Source of the DNA: Anaerovorax sp. IOR16
GTDB taxonomy: Bacteria; Bacillota; Clostridia; Peptostreptococcales; Anaerovoracaceae
DNA length: 64,000 nt
Direction of reading: 5' to 3'
Assembly: GCF_017168145.1 (NCBI RefSeq)
Contig: NZ_JADQTL010000009.1
Location: forward strand, 1,244,799 to 1,308,798
A model generated the notes under the pieces. The model had not been told where the DNA came from, made no database searches, and worked only from the letters and a program-made list of their open reading frames with translations. Of this stretch, positions 51,773 to 60,371 are shown one piece after another. The position numbers were made by a program, and so were the translations under genes. The stretch's first letter is position 1, and each line of letters starts with the position of its first letter.

Positions 51773-53098
51773 TTATTCTAACGAGTAAATGACCTTTCCG
51801 TCAACCATTGTATAGCAAACCTGCCCAAAAACTTTTTTTCCCATGAAAGGAGTATTTCTTGATTTAGAAGCAAAAGAATCAAAATTGATTTCATATTCCT
51901 TCTCTACATCAATAATAGCTAAATCCGCCGTTTTTCCCACTTCAATCACACCACGGTCAATCCCCAGAATCTCAGCCGGCGTTTTACTCATCCTTGAAAT
52001 AAGCTCCTTTGGAGAAAGGATTCCTGTTTTTACCAGGGCGGTAAAACTTAATGCAAAGCTTGTTTCCAAACCGATAATACCAAAGGGTGCTTCCTGAAAC
52101 GTTTTTGCTTTTTCTTCACTATGGTGCGGTGCATGATCCGTAGCAATCACATCAATCGTTCCATCCTTTAATCCCTTAATAATTTCCAACCGATCTTCCT
52201 CAGAACGTAAAGGTGGATTCATTTTCCAATTTGGATCAGCTTTTAGCCTCTTGCTCCCGGTTTCCTGACCATTCTTAATAACATCCTTATCGGTAAGAAG
52301 AAAATAATGAGGAGCCGTTTCTGCAGTGACAGGAATTCCATAATACTTTGCCTGACGAATCAATTCAACGCTTCCTTTTGTACTAATATGGCACAAATGT
52401 AATTGGCAACCTGTATTTTTTGCTAAAAGAATATCTCGAATGGCAATGATTTCTTCCGCTTCTGAAGGAATACCAGAAAGTCCAAGAGAACGTGCCGTTT
52501 CTCCTTCATTCATCACACCACCCTTTGCCAATTCTCGATCCTCTGTATGAGAGAAAATCGGCAAATTCAAATCCTTCGCCTTTTTCATTGCCTGCATCAT
52601 AATTTGAGAATCCATAACTGATTTTCCATCCTCGCTCAATGCATAAATGGAACCCGGAGCATTTTTCATAGCTTCAAAATCACTTAATTCATTTCCTTCC
52701 TGTCCTAACGTAATTGCTCCGATAGGAAGAACTGCAACACCATTTGCTTCCATTGCTTTCTTCGCAACAAAGGCAACCAATTCCGGATTGTCGATAGCAG
52801 GTTTTGTATTTGGCATTGGACAAACCGTAGTAAATCCGCCCTTCGCTGCCGCACGGCATCCACTTTCTATATCCTCTTTGTACTCAAACCCCGGTTCACG
52901 AAAATGTACATGCAAATCAATCAAACCTGGAACAACCCATTTCCCAGAGGCAGAAATTTCCTTATATTCACCATGAAAATTTCTTTCCCCCGGATTGGTA
53001 ATACCTGTTATAATGCCATCCTCAATATATACATCTGCAAGCTGCTCCAGCTTATTTGCCGGACTGATTACCATCCCATTTCTTATGCACAATTTCAT
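51773..53098 (-). CDS. pyrC: Dihydroorotase (class I)
   Basis: A 441-residue amidohydrolase that cyclises carbamoyl-aspartate. Metal site GLIDLHVHFREPGFEYKEDIESG at about residue 57, the LFSHTEDRELAKGG region, HLCHISTKGSVELI, and the late catalytic VIATDHAPHHSEEKA. Type I length and motifs. Its start overlaps the pyrI 3' end by 47 bases; GGGAG lies 8 bases before ATG 53098, so the overlap is believable and suggests coupled translation. Confidence 0.95.
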   Translation of the reverse strand: MKLCIRNGMVISPANKLEQLADVYIEDGIITGITNPGERNFHGEYKEISASGKWVVPGLIDLHVHFREPGFEYKEDIESGCRAAAKGGFTTVCPMPNTKPAIDNPELVAFVAKKAMEANGVAVLPIGAITLGQEGNELSDFEAMKNAPGSIYALSEDGKSVMDSQIMMQAMKKAKDLNLPIFSHTEDRELAKGGVMNEGETARSLGLSGIPSEAEEIIAIRDILLAKNTGCQLHLCHISTKGSVELIRQAKYYGIPVTAETAPHYFLLTDKDVIKNGQETGSKRLKADPNWKMNPPLRSEEDRLEIIKGLKDGTIDVIATDHAPHHSEEKAKTFQEAPFGIIGLETSFALSFTALVKTGILSPKELISRMSKTPAEILGIDRGVIEVGKTADLAIIDVEKEYEINFDSFASKSRNTPFMGKKVFGQVCYTMVDGKVIYSLE

Positions 53099-53534
53099 TT
53101 ACATTGTCTCCCTTCATGCTCACAATATCATCACAATATTCACATCGGTATTCTCTGTTTTCTTCATTAATCAGATGAAAAATGTGTGGAGCATTTACTT
53201 CTACTGATGTTACGCATCTTGGATTTTTACAACGAATCACATTCGTTACTGTTTTCGGTATTTCCGGTTTTATCTTCTTTGAAATGATATGGTCTTCAAT
53301 AATGTTTACTGTGCAATCGGGATCAATTAAGCCTAATACAGCCAAATCTACATCGATTACTTTATCTATTTTTATAACATCCTTTTTTCCATGCTTCTCG
53401 CTGCTCGCATTCATTAAAAAGGCTACGGAATGCTTTTCTGCATCGATGTCTAAATAATTTAAAATTTTTGCACCCTGTCCAGCTTTAATATGGTCAATAA
53501 CGATTCCTTTTTCTATACTATTAATAACTACCAT
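53052..53534 (-). CDS. pyrI: Aspartate carbamoyltransferase regulatory subunit
   Basis: A 160-residue zinc protein that joins with PyrB in the allosteric enzyme complex. The N-terminal allosteric domain has NSIEKGIVIDHIKAGQGAKIL and the ATP/CTP pocket. The C-terminal zinc domain shows CKNPRC and CEYC (four Cys). PyrI is common in enteric bacteria and archaea and in a subset of clostridia, and absent from Bacillus, so feedback control by nucleotides is expected here. Confidence 0.95.
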   Translation of the reverse strand: MVVINSIEKGIVIDHIKAGQGAKILNYLDIDAEKHSVAFLMNASSEKHGKKDVIKIDKVIDVDLAVLGLIDPDCTVNIIEDHIISKKIKPEIPKTVTNVIRCKNPRCVTSVEVNAPHIFHLINEENREYRCEYCDDIVSMKGDNVNEIVHKKWDGNQSGK

Positions 53535-53604
53535 TCTATTCCCTCCTATTTTTTACATTTTTATTTTCTGTCCTTATGGAAACAAATATCCTTATAATTT
53601 TCTA

Positions 53605-54531
53605 TTAAACTTCAACTCCAAGTAAGCTCATAATTAAAGCCATTCTAACATACATACCATATTTTGCTTGCTTGAAATAAAGTGCTCTCGGGTCTGAATC
53701 CACCTCAACTGCAATTTCATTCACTCTTGGCAATGGATGTAAAACCATCATATTCTCTTTTGCTAATTCCATCTTAGCTGGATCTAATATATAACTGTCC
53801 TTTAAGCGAATATAGTCTTCCTCATTAAAAAATCTTTCCTTCTGTACACGAGTCATATAAAGCATATCCAGTTCAGGAAGAACTTCTTGCATCTTTTCAA
53901 CTTCTTTAAACGGTATGTTATTTTTTATTAAAATCTCTTTTCTCACATATTCTGGAATACGCAATTCTTCCGGTGAAATCAACACAAATTTTACGTTCTT
54001 ATAACGAGAGAGGGCTTTAATTAAGGAATGCACCGTTCTCCCAAATTTTAAATCACCACAAAGCCCAACTGTTAAATTTTCAAAGCTTCCTTTTTCACGG
54101 TGGATCGTTAACAAGTCTGTTAAGGTTTGAGTCGGATGCATATGACCGCCATCTCCTGCATTGATTACCGGCATCTCTGTGCTCCATGCAGCTACCTTTG
54201 GCGCTCCTTCTTTTGGATGACGCATCACTGCGATATCACAATAGCAAGCTACTGTTCGAATTGTATCGGCAATGCTCTCGCCCTTTGCTACGGAACTGGA
54301 ATTTGGTTCCGAAAATCCAATTACTTCGCCTCCTAAACGAAGCATCGCTGCTTCAAAACTAAATCTCGTTCTTGTGCTTGGTTCATAAAACAAAGTAGCA
54401 AGTAATCTACCATCACATGCATGTGCGTATTTCTTTGGATCTTCTATAATTCTATCCGCCAATGTAAAAATTTCATCCATTTCCTCTACTGTAAAATCCA
54501 TTGGTTCTAATAAACTTCTTCCTGCTAACAT
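53605..54531 (-). CDS. pyrB: Aspartate carbamoyltransferase catalytic subunit
   Basis: A 308-residue enzyme for the first committed pyrimidine step. Carbamoyl-phosphate loop [10 protein letters not shown], the SSSVAKGES loop, [11 protein letters not shown], and the HPLPRVNEI signature at the C-terminal domain are intact. Length matches the type that binds PyrI. It is the first gene of pyrBICFKDE, behind a leader with an attenuator. The usual Firmicutes pyrR is not at the head of this operon. Confidence 0.96.
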   Translation of the reverse strand: MLAGRSLLEPMDFTVEEMDEIFTLADRIIEDPKKYAHACDGRLLATLFYEPSTRTRFSFEAAMLRLGGEVIGFSEPNSSSVAKGESIADTIRTVACYCDIAVMRHPKEGAPKVAAWSTEMPVINAGDGGHMHPTQTLTDLLTIHREKGSFENLTVGLCGDLKFGRTVHSLIKALSRYKNVKFVLISPEELRIPEYVRKEILIKNNIPFKEVEKMQEVLPELDMLYMTRVQKERFFNEEDYIRLKDSYILDPAKMELAKENMMVLHPLPRVNEIAVEVDSDPRALYFKQAKYGMYVRMALIMSLLGVEV

Positions 54532-54603
54532 ATTTCTTTCTCCTTTCTCAAATAAGGCCTGTTAATTTCGTTTCCACAATATTGCGAAAAGATTGATAAG
54601 CCC

Positions 54604-54636
54604 ATAAAAAAAAGTCTTCCAAAAAGGAAGACTTTT
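54604..54636 (-). terminator. Attenuator terminator of the pyr operon
   Basis: Minus strand arms AAAAGTCTTCC and GGAAGACTTTT (11 bp perfect), loop of five, followed by a run of Ts. It lies between the leader peptide stop codon and pyrB, so it must be bypassed for expression of the operon. Confidence 0.85.
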
Positions 54637-54638
54637 AA

Positions 54639-54746
54639 TCAACAAATGAACGTATTGAAGATAAAAATAGAAAATGCGAATTGCCCGATCATGGTCGGGT
54701 AAGAAGCGCTTTTTTTGGTTTCTTTTTTACGATTATTAAATATCAT
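54639..54746 (-). CDS. Putative pyr leader peptide (35 residues)
   Basis: An ATG at 54744-54746 with AAAGGA 8 bases upstream opens 35 codons that end in TGA two bases before the attenuator stem. The peptide starts MIFNNRKKETKKSASYP and ends in a Phe/Ile-rich stretch encoded by U-rich codons. Position and layout follow the enteric pyrBI leader: a ribosome close behind RNA polymerase would cover the stem and prevent termination. The sequence itself has no recognised homologue. Translation is inferred. Confidence 0.65.
   Translation of the reverse strand: MIFNNRKKETKKSASYPTMIGQFAFSIFIFNTFIC
54661..54699 (-). promoter_or_regulatory. Pause-type hairpin and U-rich tract in the pyr leader
   Basis: In the leader RNA CCCGA (54695-54699) pairs with UCGGG (54684-54688). 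A U-rich tract follows (54661-54675, A-rich on plus). Such an arrangement makes RNA polymerase pause when UTP is low, as in E. coli pyrBI. Confidence 0.5.
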
Positions 54747-54783
54747 AAAGCATTTCCTTTCGTTTTCTACTTAAATCTTCAAT

Positions 54784-54812
54784 ATATTATCATAAGCAGG
54801 AAAACAGGTCAA
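54784..54812 (-). promoter_or_regulatory. Promoter of the pyr operon
   Basis: Minus strand TTGACC (54807-54812), 17 bases, TAATAT (54784-54789). Leader of about 245 bases to pyrB. The remaining 65 bases to the mscS stop are AT-rich and show nothing else. Confidence 0.75.
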
Positions 54813-54877
54813 GCCTATTTTATTAAATTTTATTTTAAAAAAATATTAACTATTTTTCGATAATTCTTACTATATTA

Positions 54878-55711
54878 TTATTTCTTTTTTTTCATATGAA
54901 TATCCATCTGTGGATAAGGAATGGATATATTATGAAGATCAAATGCTAATTTTACCTGCTCTTGTAAAAAGTAAAAGACATCCCAGTAATCTTCTGTTGC
55001 ACACCATACTCTCACATGAAACTGTACCGCGTTGTCTCCATGCCCTGCCACACCGATTACCGGTATAGGCTCTTTATAAATTTTCGGATTGGAATCAGCT
55101 ACCACAGCTAAAATCTCCTTAACTAACGCAATATCGTCATCATATCCGACACTAAATGTACAATCAACTCGTCTCTGTAACTCTCTTGAATAATTAGTTA
55201 TCGTTGAATTTGCTAATTTGCCGTTAGGAATAGTAATTACCTTATTATCAAAAGTCATTAAAGTAGTATAAAGCAAATCGATTTTTTCCACTTTCCCGGA
55301 TGTTTCCATATCCTCAATAAAATCACCTTTTGAAAAAGGCTTTGTGATAATAATTAAAATTCCACCCGCAAAATTACTTAAGCTATCCTTTAATGCCAAT
55401 GCAATTGCAACACCTGCCGCTCCAAGTACCGTTAAAAAGGACGTCGGCGGTACCCCTAAATAATCTAAAGTAGTAATAAGCAGTATGATCCATAATAACA
55501 TTTTTAAACAATTTATAAAAAAGGTATGAAGGACTTCATCAATTTTAGTTCGTTCAATCGCTTTTTTCAAAATCTTTGTTGAAATACGAATCAAAAGATA
55601 TCCAAAAAGTAATATCAACAAAGCCACTCCTATTTTTGTAACAGCTAACATTGGATCTGAAAATAACTTTTGTACAATTGTAGTAATTTCATCTTTTGTA
55701 TTTGCTCCCAT
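54878..55711 (-). CDS. MscS family mechanosensitive ion channel
   Basis: A 277-residue channel protein with an N-terminal pair of helices (about 25-45 and 65-90), the pore helix FLTVLGAAGVAIALALKDSLSNFAGG with its Gly/Ala packing, and the beta domain VGYDDD/GHGDNAVQFHVRVW. It opens on hypo-osmotic stress. The ATG at 55709-55711 has GGAGG 7 bases upstream; an in-frame start 11 codons upstream overlaps the previous gene and lacks a site. It follows the MBL gene by 19 bases. Confidence 0.93.
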   Translation of the reverse strand: MGANTKDEITTIVQKLFSDPMLAVTKIGVALLILLFGYLLIRISTKILKKAIERTKIDEVLHTFFINCLKMLLWIILLITTLDYLGVPPTSFLTVLGAAGVAIALALKDSLSNFAGGILIIITKPFSKGDFIEDMETSGKVEKIDLLYTTLMTFDNKVITIPNGKLANSTITNYSRELQRRVDCTFSVGYDDDIALVKEILAVVADSNPKIYKEPIPVIGVAGHGDNAVQFHVRVWCATEDYWDVFYFLQEQVKLAFDLHNISIPYPQMDIHMKKKK

Positions 55712-55730
55712 ACTAACACCTCCAAATATT

Positions 55731-56555
55731 TTATTCCCACTCAAGTTCTAAACCTACACCGACTTCTTTTACTTTAATTTCTTGATGCATTGCTGCTTTT
55801 ACCTCAAACGAGGTACAATGACACGGATAAAGTTCTGATATATTTTGTTTCTTTAAATAATTGATGGTTTCTTGTACCCTTTTACTGGTGCTTTCAAACA
55901 AATGAAATCCTCCAAGAACACCACAAACCTGATCCACTCCGGTCACTTTTTTTGCATATTCAATGATATTGCAAATGCCACTGTGTGAGCATCCAGTAAT
56001 AATGTAAATTCCCTCTTTTCCTTGAAATACCAAAGCAGTGTCTTCGATGACAAAATCCTCTGTTTCCTCATCCATTGCTACCTTTGTCCCAATGCTATAA
56101 GGTTCTTCAAAATTGACCACTTTTGGTATTTCCCCTAAAAATGTGACATTCTTGCTTAACTTAAATGGTTCCTTCATTAATAAAAGCCGACAATGCTTTG
56201 CCGCTTCCCTTAGTGTTATTGGTATTCCAATCTCCTGACCATGTAAAAGTTTCTTATCAAAAGTAGCAGGATGCGTGACAAGCATAATCTTTTTTGTGAA
56301 TTTAGAAGCTTCACGTTCCTTAAAAAATGAAGGCAATCCCTTCGTATGATCATCATGCCCGTGAGATAGTACCAAAATATCCAAATTTGAGATTGAAACA
56401 CCAAGAGCGCTGGCATTTTTTAAAAAGATGTCACTGTAACCGACATCCAACATAATTTTCGTGCCTTCATCTTCTATGTAATAACATACTCCAGGCTCAC
56501 CATAGTAGTATTCATCTACATAAGTATTGTTATCCAAAATAACGCAAACTTTCAT
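55731..56555 (-). CDS. MBL-fold metallo-hydrolase
   Basis: A 274-residue metallo-beta-lactamase fold protein. Zinc ligands are in VLSHGHDDHTKGL (HxHxDH), VTHPATF, ITGCSHSGICNII (His), and LGGFHLFE and YPCHCTSFE (late His). It resembles the group annotated as dihydropterin-aminobenzene phosphate synthase-like, a label used for many uncharacterised members. The N-terminal CVILDNNTYVDEYYYGEPG is typical of that group. Substrate unknown. Confidence 0.88.
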   Translation of the reverse strand: MKVCVILDNNTYVDEYYYGEPGVCYYIEDEGTKIMLDVGYSDIFLKNASALGVSISNLDILVLSHGHDDHTKGLPSFFKEREASKFTKKIMLVTHPATFDKKLLHGQEIGIPITLREAAKHCRLLLMKEPFKLSKNVTFLGEIPKVVNFEEPYSIGTKVAMDEETEDFVIEDTALVFQGKEGIYIITGCSHSGICNIIEYAKKVTGVDQVCGVLGGFHLFESTSKRVQETINYLKKQNISELYPCHCTSFEVKAAMHQEIKVKEVGVGLELEWE

Positions 56556-56637
56556 TCTAACCTCTTATCCTTTCTGCAATATAATCCTTCTTTATTTTCC
56601 CATGATTACTATCGTAATGCAACAATATTTAGTATTT

Positions 56638-56675
56638 AAAAAAACCGAAAGAAAAGATCTTTTTCCTTCGGTTTT
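56638..56675 (-). terminator. Terminator after the NSS transporter gene
   Basis: Minus strand arms AAAACCGAA and TTCGGTTTT, with an inner GAAAAGATC palindrome, then seven Ts. Confidence 0.85.
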
Positions 56676-56705
56676 CTATACGATTAAATATGCAGTAAGA
56701 ACAAA

Positions 56706-58061
56706 TTAAATACTGATAAAACCTAATCCTTGCATTACATAGCTTACCAGAATTACAACCAAGCAAATCGGTGCTACGTATTTGATAATAACGATAAATA
56801 AATTTTCTCTCTTAAACTCTGAGGATACTTTTACCTCATCTGAAATCGTCTTTGTCTTAATAAAGTATCCTACAAAGATACAAGTAAAGAATGCGACAAT
56901 TGGCATTAAAACACTGTTACTGATAAAATCAAAGAAATCCAGTAGAGACATACCCATAGGAGCAATGTGACTCCAAACACCAAATCCTAATGTCGAAGGC
57001 AATGCAATCGCCATAGATCCAATCAATATGATAATGGATGCCTTGATTCGTCCCCATTTTAATTTATCCTGCGCAATGGAAACAACGGTTTCCATTAAGG
57101 ATATTGCAGAAGTTAATGCAGCAAACAATACCAACAAGAAGAAAATTCCTCCGATTAATGTACCCATCTTCATCGCTGCGAATACCTTTGGTAATGTGAT
57201 AAACATTAGGCCTGCACCAGCATTCATTGCGGATTCATCACCACCGGAAAACGCATATACAGCCGGCACAATCATCAATCCTGCAATAAATGCAATTCCA
57301 GCATCAAACCATTCAATTTGCTTAACTGAGGATTCCAAATCTGCTTCTTTTTTCATATAAGATCCATATGTAATCATAATGCCCATTGCAAGCGACATGG
57401 AATAGAAAAGCTGTCCCAAAGCACCCAATACAGTCTTGATTGAGAATTTGGAGAAATCAGGAGTTATATAGTAAAGCAATCCATCCCATGCTCCCGGCAT
57501 TGTAATACTAAATACCGCAACAATAATGGAAAGAACAACTAAAATCGGCATTAAGATTTTGCTTGCACTTTCAATTCCCTTTTCTACACCGCACATTACA
57601 ACAGCAGCAGTCGCTCCCATAAAAATCAACAGCCAAATAATCGGCTGAGCCGTTTGCGTAATAAAATCTGTAAAATATCCATCCTGTGCAGCAGCACCAG
57701 CTTCTCCAGTTATAAAAGCAATAAAATATTTTACAACCCAACCACCAATTACACAATAATATGGGAATATGATAATCGGTACAAGTGACGTTAACGCACC
57801 AACAAATCCAAACCGCTTATCTAATGCACCATAAGCCTCTACAGCACTCAGCTTTGTCTTTCTTCCGATTGCAATTTCAGCAATCATTAAAGAAAAACCA
57901 AAAGTTACTAATAAAATAAAATATACAAGTAAAAATATTCCGCCGCCATACTTTGCTGCTAAGTATGGAAATCTCCAAATGTTACCTAAACCTACCGCAG
58001 AACCGGCAGCAGCTAATACAAAGCCTATTCTGCTTGAAAAATTACTTCTTTGATTTTCCAC
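56706..58061 (-). CDS. Neurotransmitter:sodium symporter family transporter
   Basis: A 451-residue Na+-coupled amino-acid transporter of the LeuT fold. FSSRIGFVLAAAGSAVGLGNIWRFPYLAAKYGGG is spread over the unwound helix 1 with the Na+ and substrate backbone sites; helix 6 shows LGQLFYSMSLAMGIMITYGSYM and helix 8 the LFAALTSAISLMETVVS stretch. Eleven helices, the bacterial form. It probably carries tryptophan, tyrosine or another hydrophobic amino acid. The start is GTG at 58061 with AGGAGGG upstream. A hairpin separates this start from its promoter. Confidence 0.93.
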   Translation of the reverse strand: MENQRSNFSSRIGFVLAAAGSAVGLGNIWRFPYLAAKYGGGIFLLVYFILLVTFGFSLMIAEIAIGRKTKLSAVEAYGALDKRFGFVGALTSLVPIIIFPYYCVIGGWVVKYFIAFITGEAGAAAQDGYFTDFITQTAQPIIWLLIFMGATAAVVMCGVEKGIESASKILMPILVVLSIIVAVFSITMPGAWDGLLYYITPDFSKFSIKTVLGALGQLFYSMSLAMGIMITYGSYMKKEADLESSVKQIEWFDAGIAFIAGLMIVPAVYAFSGGDESAMNAGAGLMFITLPKVFAAMKMGTLIGGIFFLLVLFAALTSAISLMETVVSIAQDKLKWGRIKASIIILIGSMAIALPSTLGFGVWSHIAPMGMSLLDFFDFISNSVLMPIVAFFTCIFVGYFIKTKTISDEVKVSSEFKRENLFIVIIKYVAPICLVVILVSYVMQGLGFISI

Positions 58062-58086
58062 AAAAAACCCTCCTAATTTTATCCTT

Positions 58087-58126
58087 AAAAAAACTCGCTA
58101 ATGAATTTTCATTCTAACGAGTTTTC
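58087..58126 (-). terminator. Terminator/attenuator ahead of the NSS transporter
   Basis: Minus strand arms AACTCG and CGAGTT with partly paired interior (AATG/CATT), then seven Ts. It lies between the promoter at 58142-58170 and the GTG start, so it must attenuate that promoter, and it also ends the GGDEF-EAL transcript. Confidence 0.65.
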
Positions 58127-58141
58127 CTTTTTATTTATCTT

Positions 58142-58170
58142 ATTATTGCATATATTTTGTAATAATTCAA
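58142..58170 (-). promoter_or_regulatory. Candidate promoter of the NSS transporter gene
   Basis: Minus strand TTGAAT (58165-58170), 17 bases, AATAAT (58142-58147). Confidence 0.45.
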
Positions 58171-58230
58171 CAAAAAAATTAAAAATATTTTATATTTCTA
58201 CCCAATTCTTTCTTCTCTTATTTTTATCAT

Positions 58231-60261
58231 TTAATGATTATAATAATGCGCTTCAAACGAACTTACCGGTAACGGTTTATTAAATAAGTATCCTTGTGCA
58301 AAATCACAGCCCATTTCACGTAAAAGCTTTTTTTGATTTTCGTTCTCCACTCCTTCAGCTAAGCAGCGAACTCCCATCTCTTTGCACATCTCAATGACAT
58401 GCTGTACAACAATACGATTTTCTTCGCTCTTTTCCAGACGGCTAACTAAACTGCGATCCAGTTTTAGAGTATCAAAATCCATAATTGTTAAAATAGCCAT
58501 ATTCGTATATTCCGATCCAAAGTCATCTAATGAAACAGCAAATCCTTCGGATTTCATTTGTGCACTGATTTCTGCAAGTGTTTCCTTTTCCAATTCCCCC
58601 ATACTCTCTGTAATTTCAATTTCAATACAATTATATGGAATATCGTACTTCCCATAAATTAAAAGAAGTTGCTCCATAAAATCTCTTTCTAATATGGTAG
58701 CCCTTGAAAAGTTTAGAGAAACAGGAAGAAGCTTTCTTCCTTGCTTATGCCATTGCTCCATCATTTTACAGACTTCTTCATACATAAAGAAATCGATATA
58801 ACGAATGGTTCTTTCACGTTCTAGGGTAGGAATAAATTTACTAGGAGGAATTACACCATTTTGTGGATGTATATACCTTACAAGTGCCTCTGCTCCGATA
58901 AGTTCACCAGTTATCATATCGTTTTTGGGTTGTAAATACATTTCATATTCTTTATTCTCTATAGACTTGAGTAACTCTTTTACATGCTTTGGACGATTTC
59001 GCTTTATCGAAAACTCTTCATTGGTGTAAAACTGCTGCTTTTCAATGTACATCAATTCATCGGCATGATCAATTAACTGTGTTAATTCAAATTCTTCCTC
59101 TGCCCATGTATAACCAATAGAGACACCCAAATGATCCATTTGACTGAACTCTTCTTTCACCGCTTGAACCTTCAGATGAAAATTCTTTTTATTAATATTT
59201 TCGCATAATACAACGAATTCATCTCCACTTAAACGGAAAACACATTTGTTTCCAAATTGATCAATTAAAATGCTCCCGGTTGCTCGTACTACTTTATCAC
59301 CATATTCGTTTCCATAATATTCATTGACTTTCTTTAAACCATTTATATTAGCTAATAGCACCCCCATTGAAGAAGGCTCTTTCTCCTCTATATGCTTCAA
59401 ATGGTTTAAATAAAGACTTCTTCGAAATGTTCCAGTCAATGCATCATAATTATTAATATATTCAATTTGATTTTGTAATCTTCTTTTGGTGATTTCATTT
59501 AATATAATATGACCGATTAACAGGATGTCAGAAAGAGTCTCAAGTTCTTCACAAACACATTCGATTGCAAAATACCCATCGCCATATTCAACATCCACCA
59601 TCGGGACTATATGCAAGGTGTCACCAATGCTAAGCACATTCCATTGTTTCCCTCCGGAAAGATAGTCCCAACTTTCTAAAATTAAAGAATCTTGTGTATT
59701 CAAAGAAATCTTCTTATCGTTCGAATTCTTACACCATCCATAAAGGATCTCACCATGATTGGTATGATTAATTTCTACAACATAAACAGATTGTGCACCA
59801 TAACTTTGCCCAATTCTATTTAGTACCAATTCCATGGCACCAAAAAAATCTTCTTTTTGGGTTAAATCATGAATGGCTTGTAACAATATTAGCTCTATAT
59901 TACATCTTAAATCACTTTGATTATTATTTTCTTCTTTTGTATTTTCTATGGCAATTTCCATTCTTGCTAATTGTCCGTTCCATTCAACCAGCTTATGTCT
60001 TAATAGATAATTTCCTTCCATAAAATGATTTGCATAATCCCATTTATAGGTTTCATTCGATGTTAAGAGATGATTTTCACAACAAGCGCAGGGTTTTGAT
60101 AAACCCTGAATCAACTGATAACATTTTTTTTCTAGACAATCTATGTCTTTTAGACCCATTCGCATTTTTGCAGCATCATTTATAAATAGAATTTCTTGGG
60201 TCTTCAAGTCATTGACGTAAATCAAATCATCCTGTTCATTCATTAAACGCTTTCGATTCAT
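58231..60261 (-). CDS. GGDEF-EAL protein, probable c-di-GMP phosphodiesterase
   Basis: A 676-residue protein: an N-terminal PAS-like domain with a Cys cluster (CLEKKC, then KPCACCEN, about 42-62), a GAF-like region (about 125-260), GGDEF (about 270-410) and EAL (about 430-670). The GGDEF site is degenerate: SGDEF at 345-349, and ANINGLK near 304-310 has Asn where the metal-binding Asp normally sits. The EAL site looks complete (E457-A-L, N516, E548 and E551, DD 578-579, K599, E635, Q655). So it more likely degrades c-di-GMP. It lies next to cheV and the flagellar genes, suggesting control of motility. Confidence 0.93.
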   Translation of the reverse strand: MNRKRLMNEQDDLIYVNDLKTQEILFINDAAKMRMGLKDIDCLEKKCYQLIQGLSKPCACCENHLLTSNETYKWDYANHFMEGNYLLRHKLVEWNGQLARMEIAIENTKEENNNQSDLRCNIELILLQAIHDLTQKEDFFGAMELVLNRIGQSYGAQSVYVVEINHTNHGEILYGWCKNSNDKKISLNTQDSLILESWDYLSGGKQWNVLSIGDTLHIVPMVDVEYGDGYFAIECVCEELETLSDILLIGHIILNEITKRRLQNQIEYINNYDALTGTFRRSLYLNHLKHIEEKEPSSMGVLLANINGLKKVNEYYGNEYGDKVVRATGSILIDQFGNKCVFRLSGDEFVVLCENINKKNFHLKVQAVKEEFSQMDHLGVSIGYTWAEEEFELTQLIDHADELMYIEKQQFYTNEEFSIKRNRPKHVKELLKSIENKEYEMYLQPKNDMITGELIGAEALVRYIHPQNGVIPPSKFIPTLERERTIRYIDFFMYEEVCKMMEQWHKQGRKLLPVSLNFSRATILERDFMEQLLLIYGKYDIPYNCIEIEITESMGELEKETLAEISAQMKSEGFAVSLDDFGSEYTNMAILTIMDFDTLKLDRSLVSRLEKSEENRIVVQHVIEMCKEMGVRCLAEGVENENQKKLLREMGCDFAQGYLFNKPLPVSSFEAHYYNH

Positions 60262-60302
60262 ACCTTGAGGCCTTTCGTTGCAATGCTAGTCTTTTAACCA
60301 TA

Positions 60303-60334
60303 AAACGGGAGCAGATTTAAAGTAACCTGCTCCC
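60303..60334 (-). terminator. Terminator after cheV
   Basis: Minus strand arms GGGAGCAG and CTGCTCCC (8 bp, GC-rich), 12-base loop, then GTTTTATGG. It separates the motility genes from the GGDEF-EAL gene. Confidence 0.75.
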
Positions 60335-60371
60335 TATTTATGCTGTGTTCGTACTTTTTTATCTAAATATT

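Noticed and set aside
54532-54780. PyrR-binding attenuation in the pyr leader
   Set aside because: No PyrR anti-antiterminator loop was recognised, and the leader-ORF layout explains the region better.
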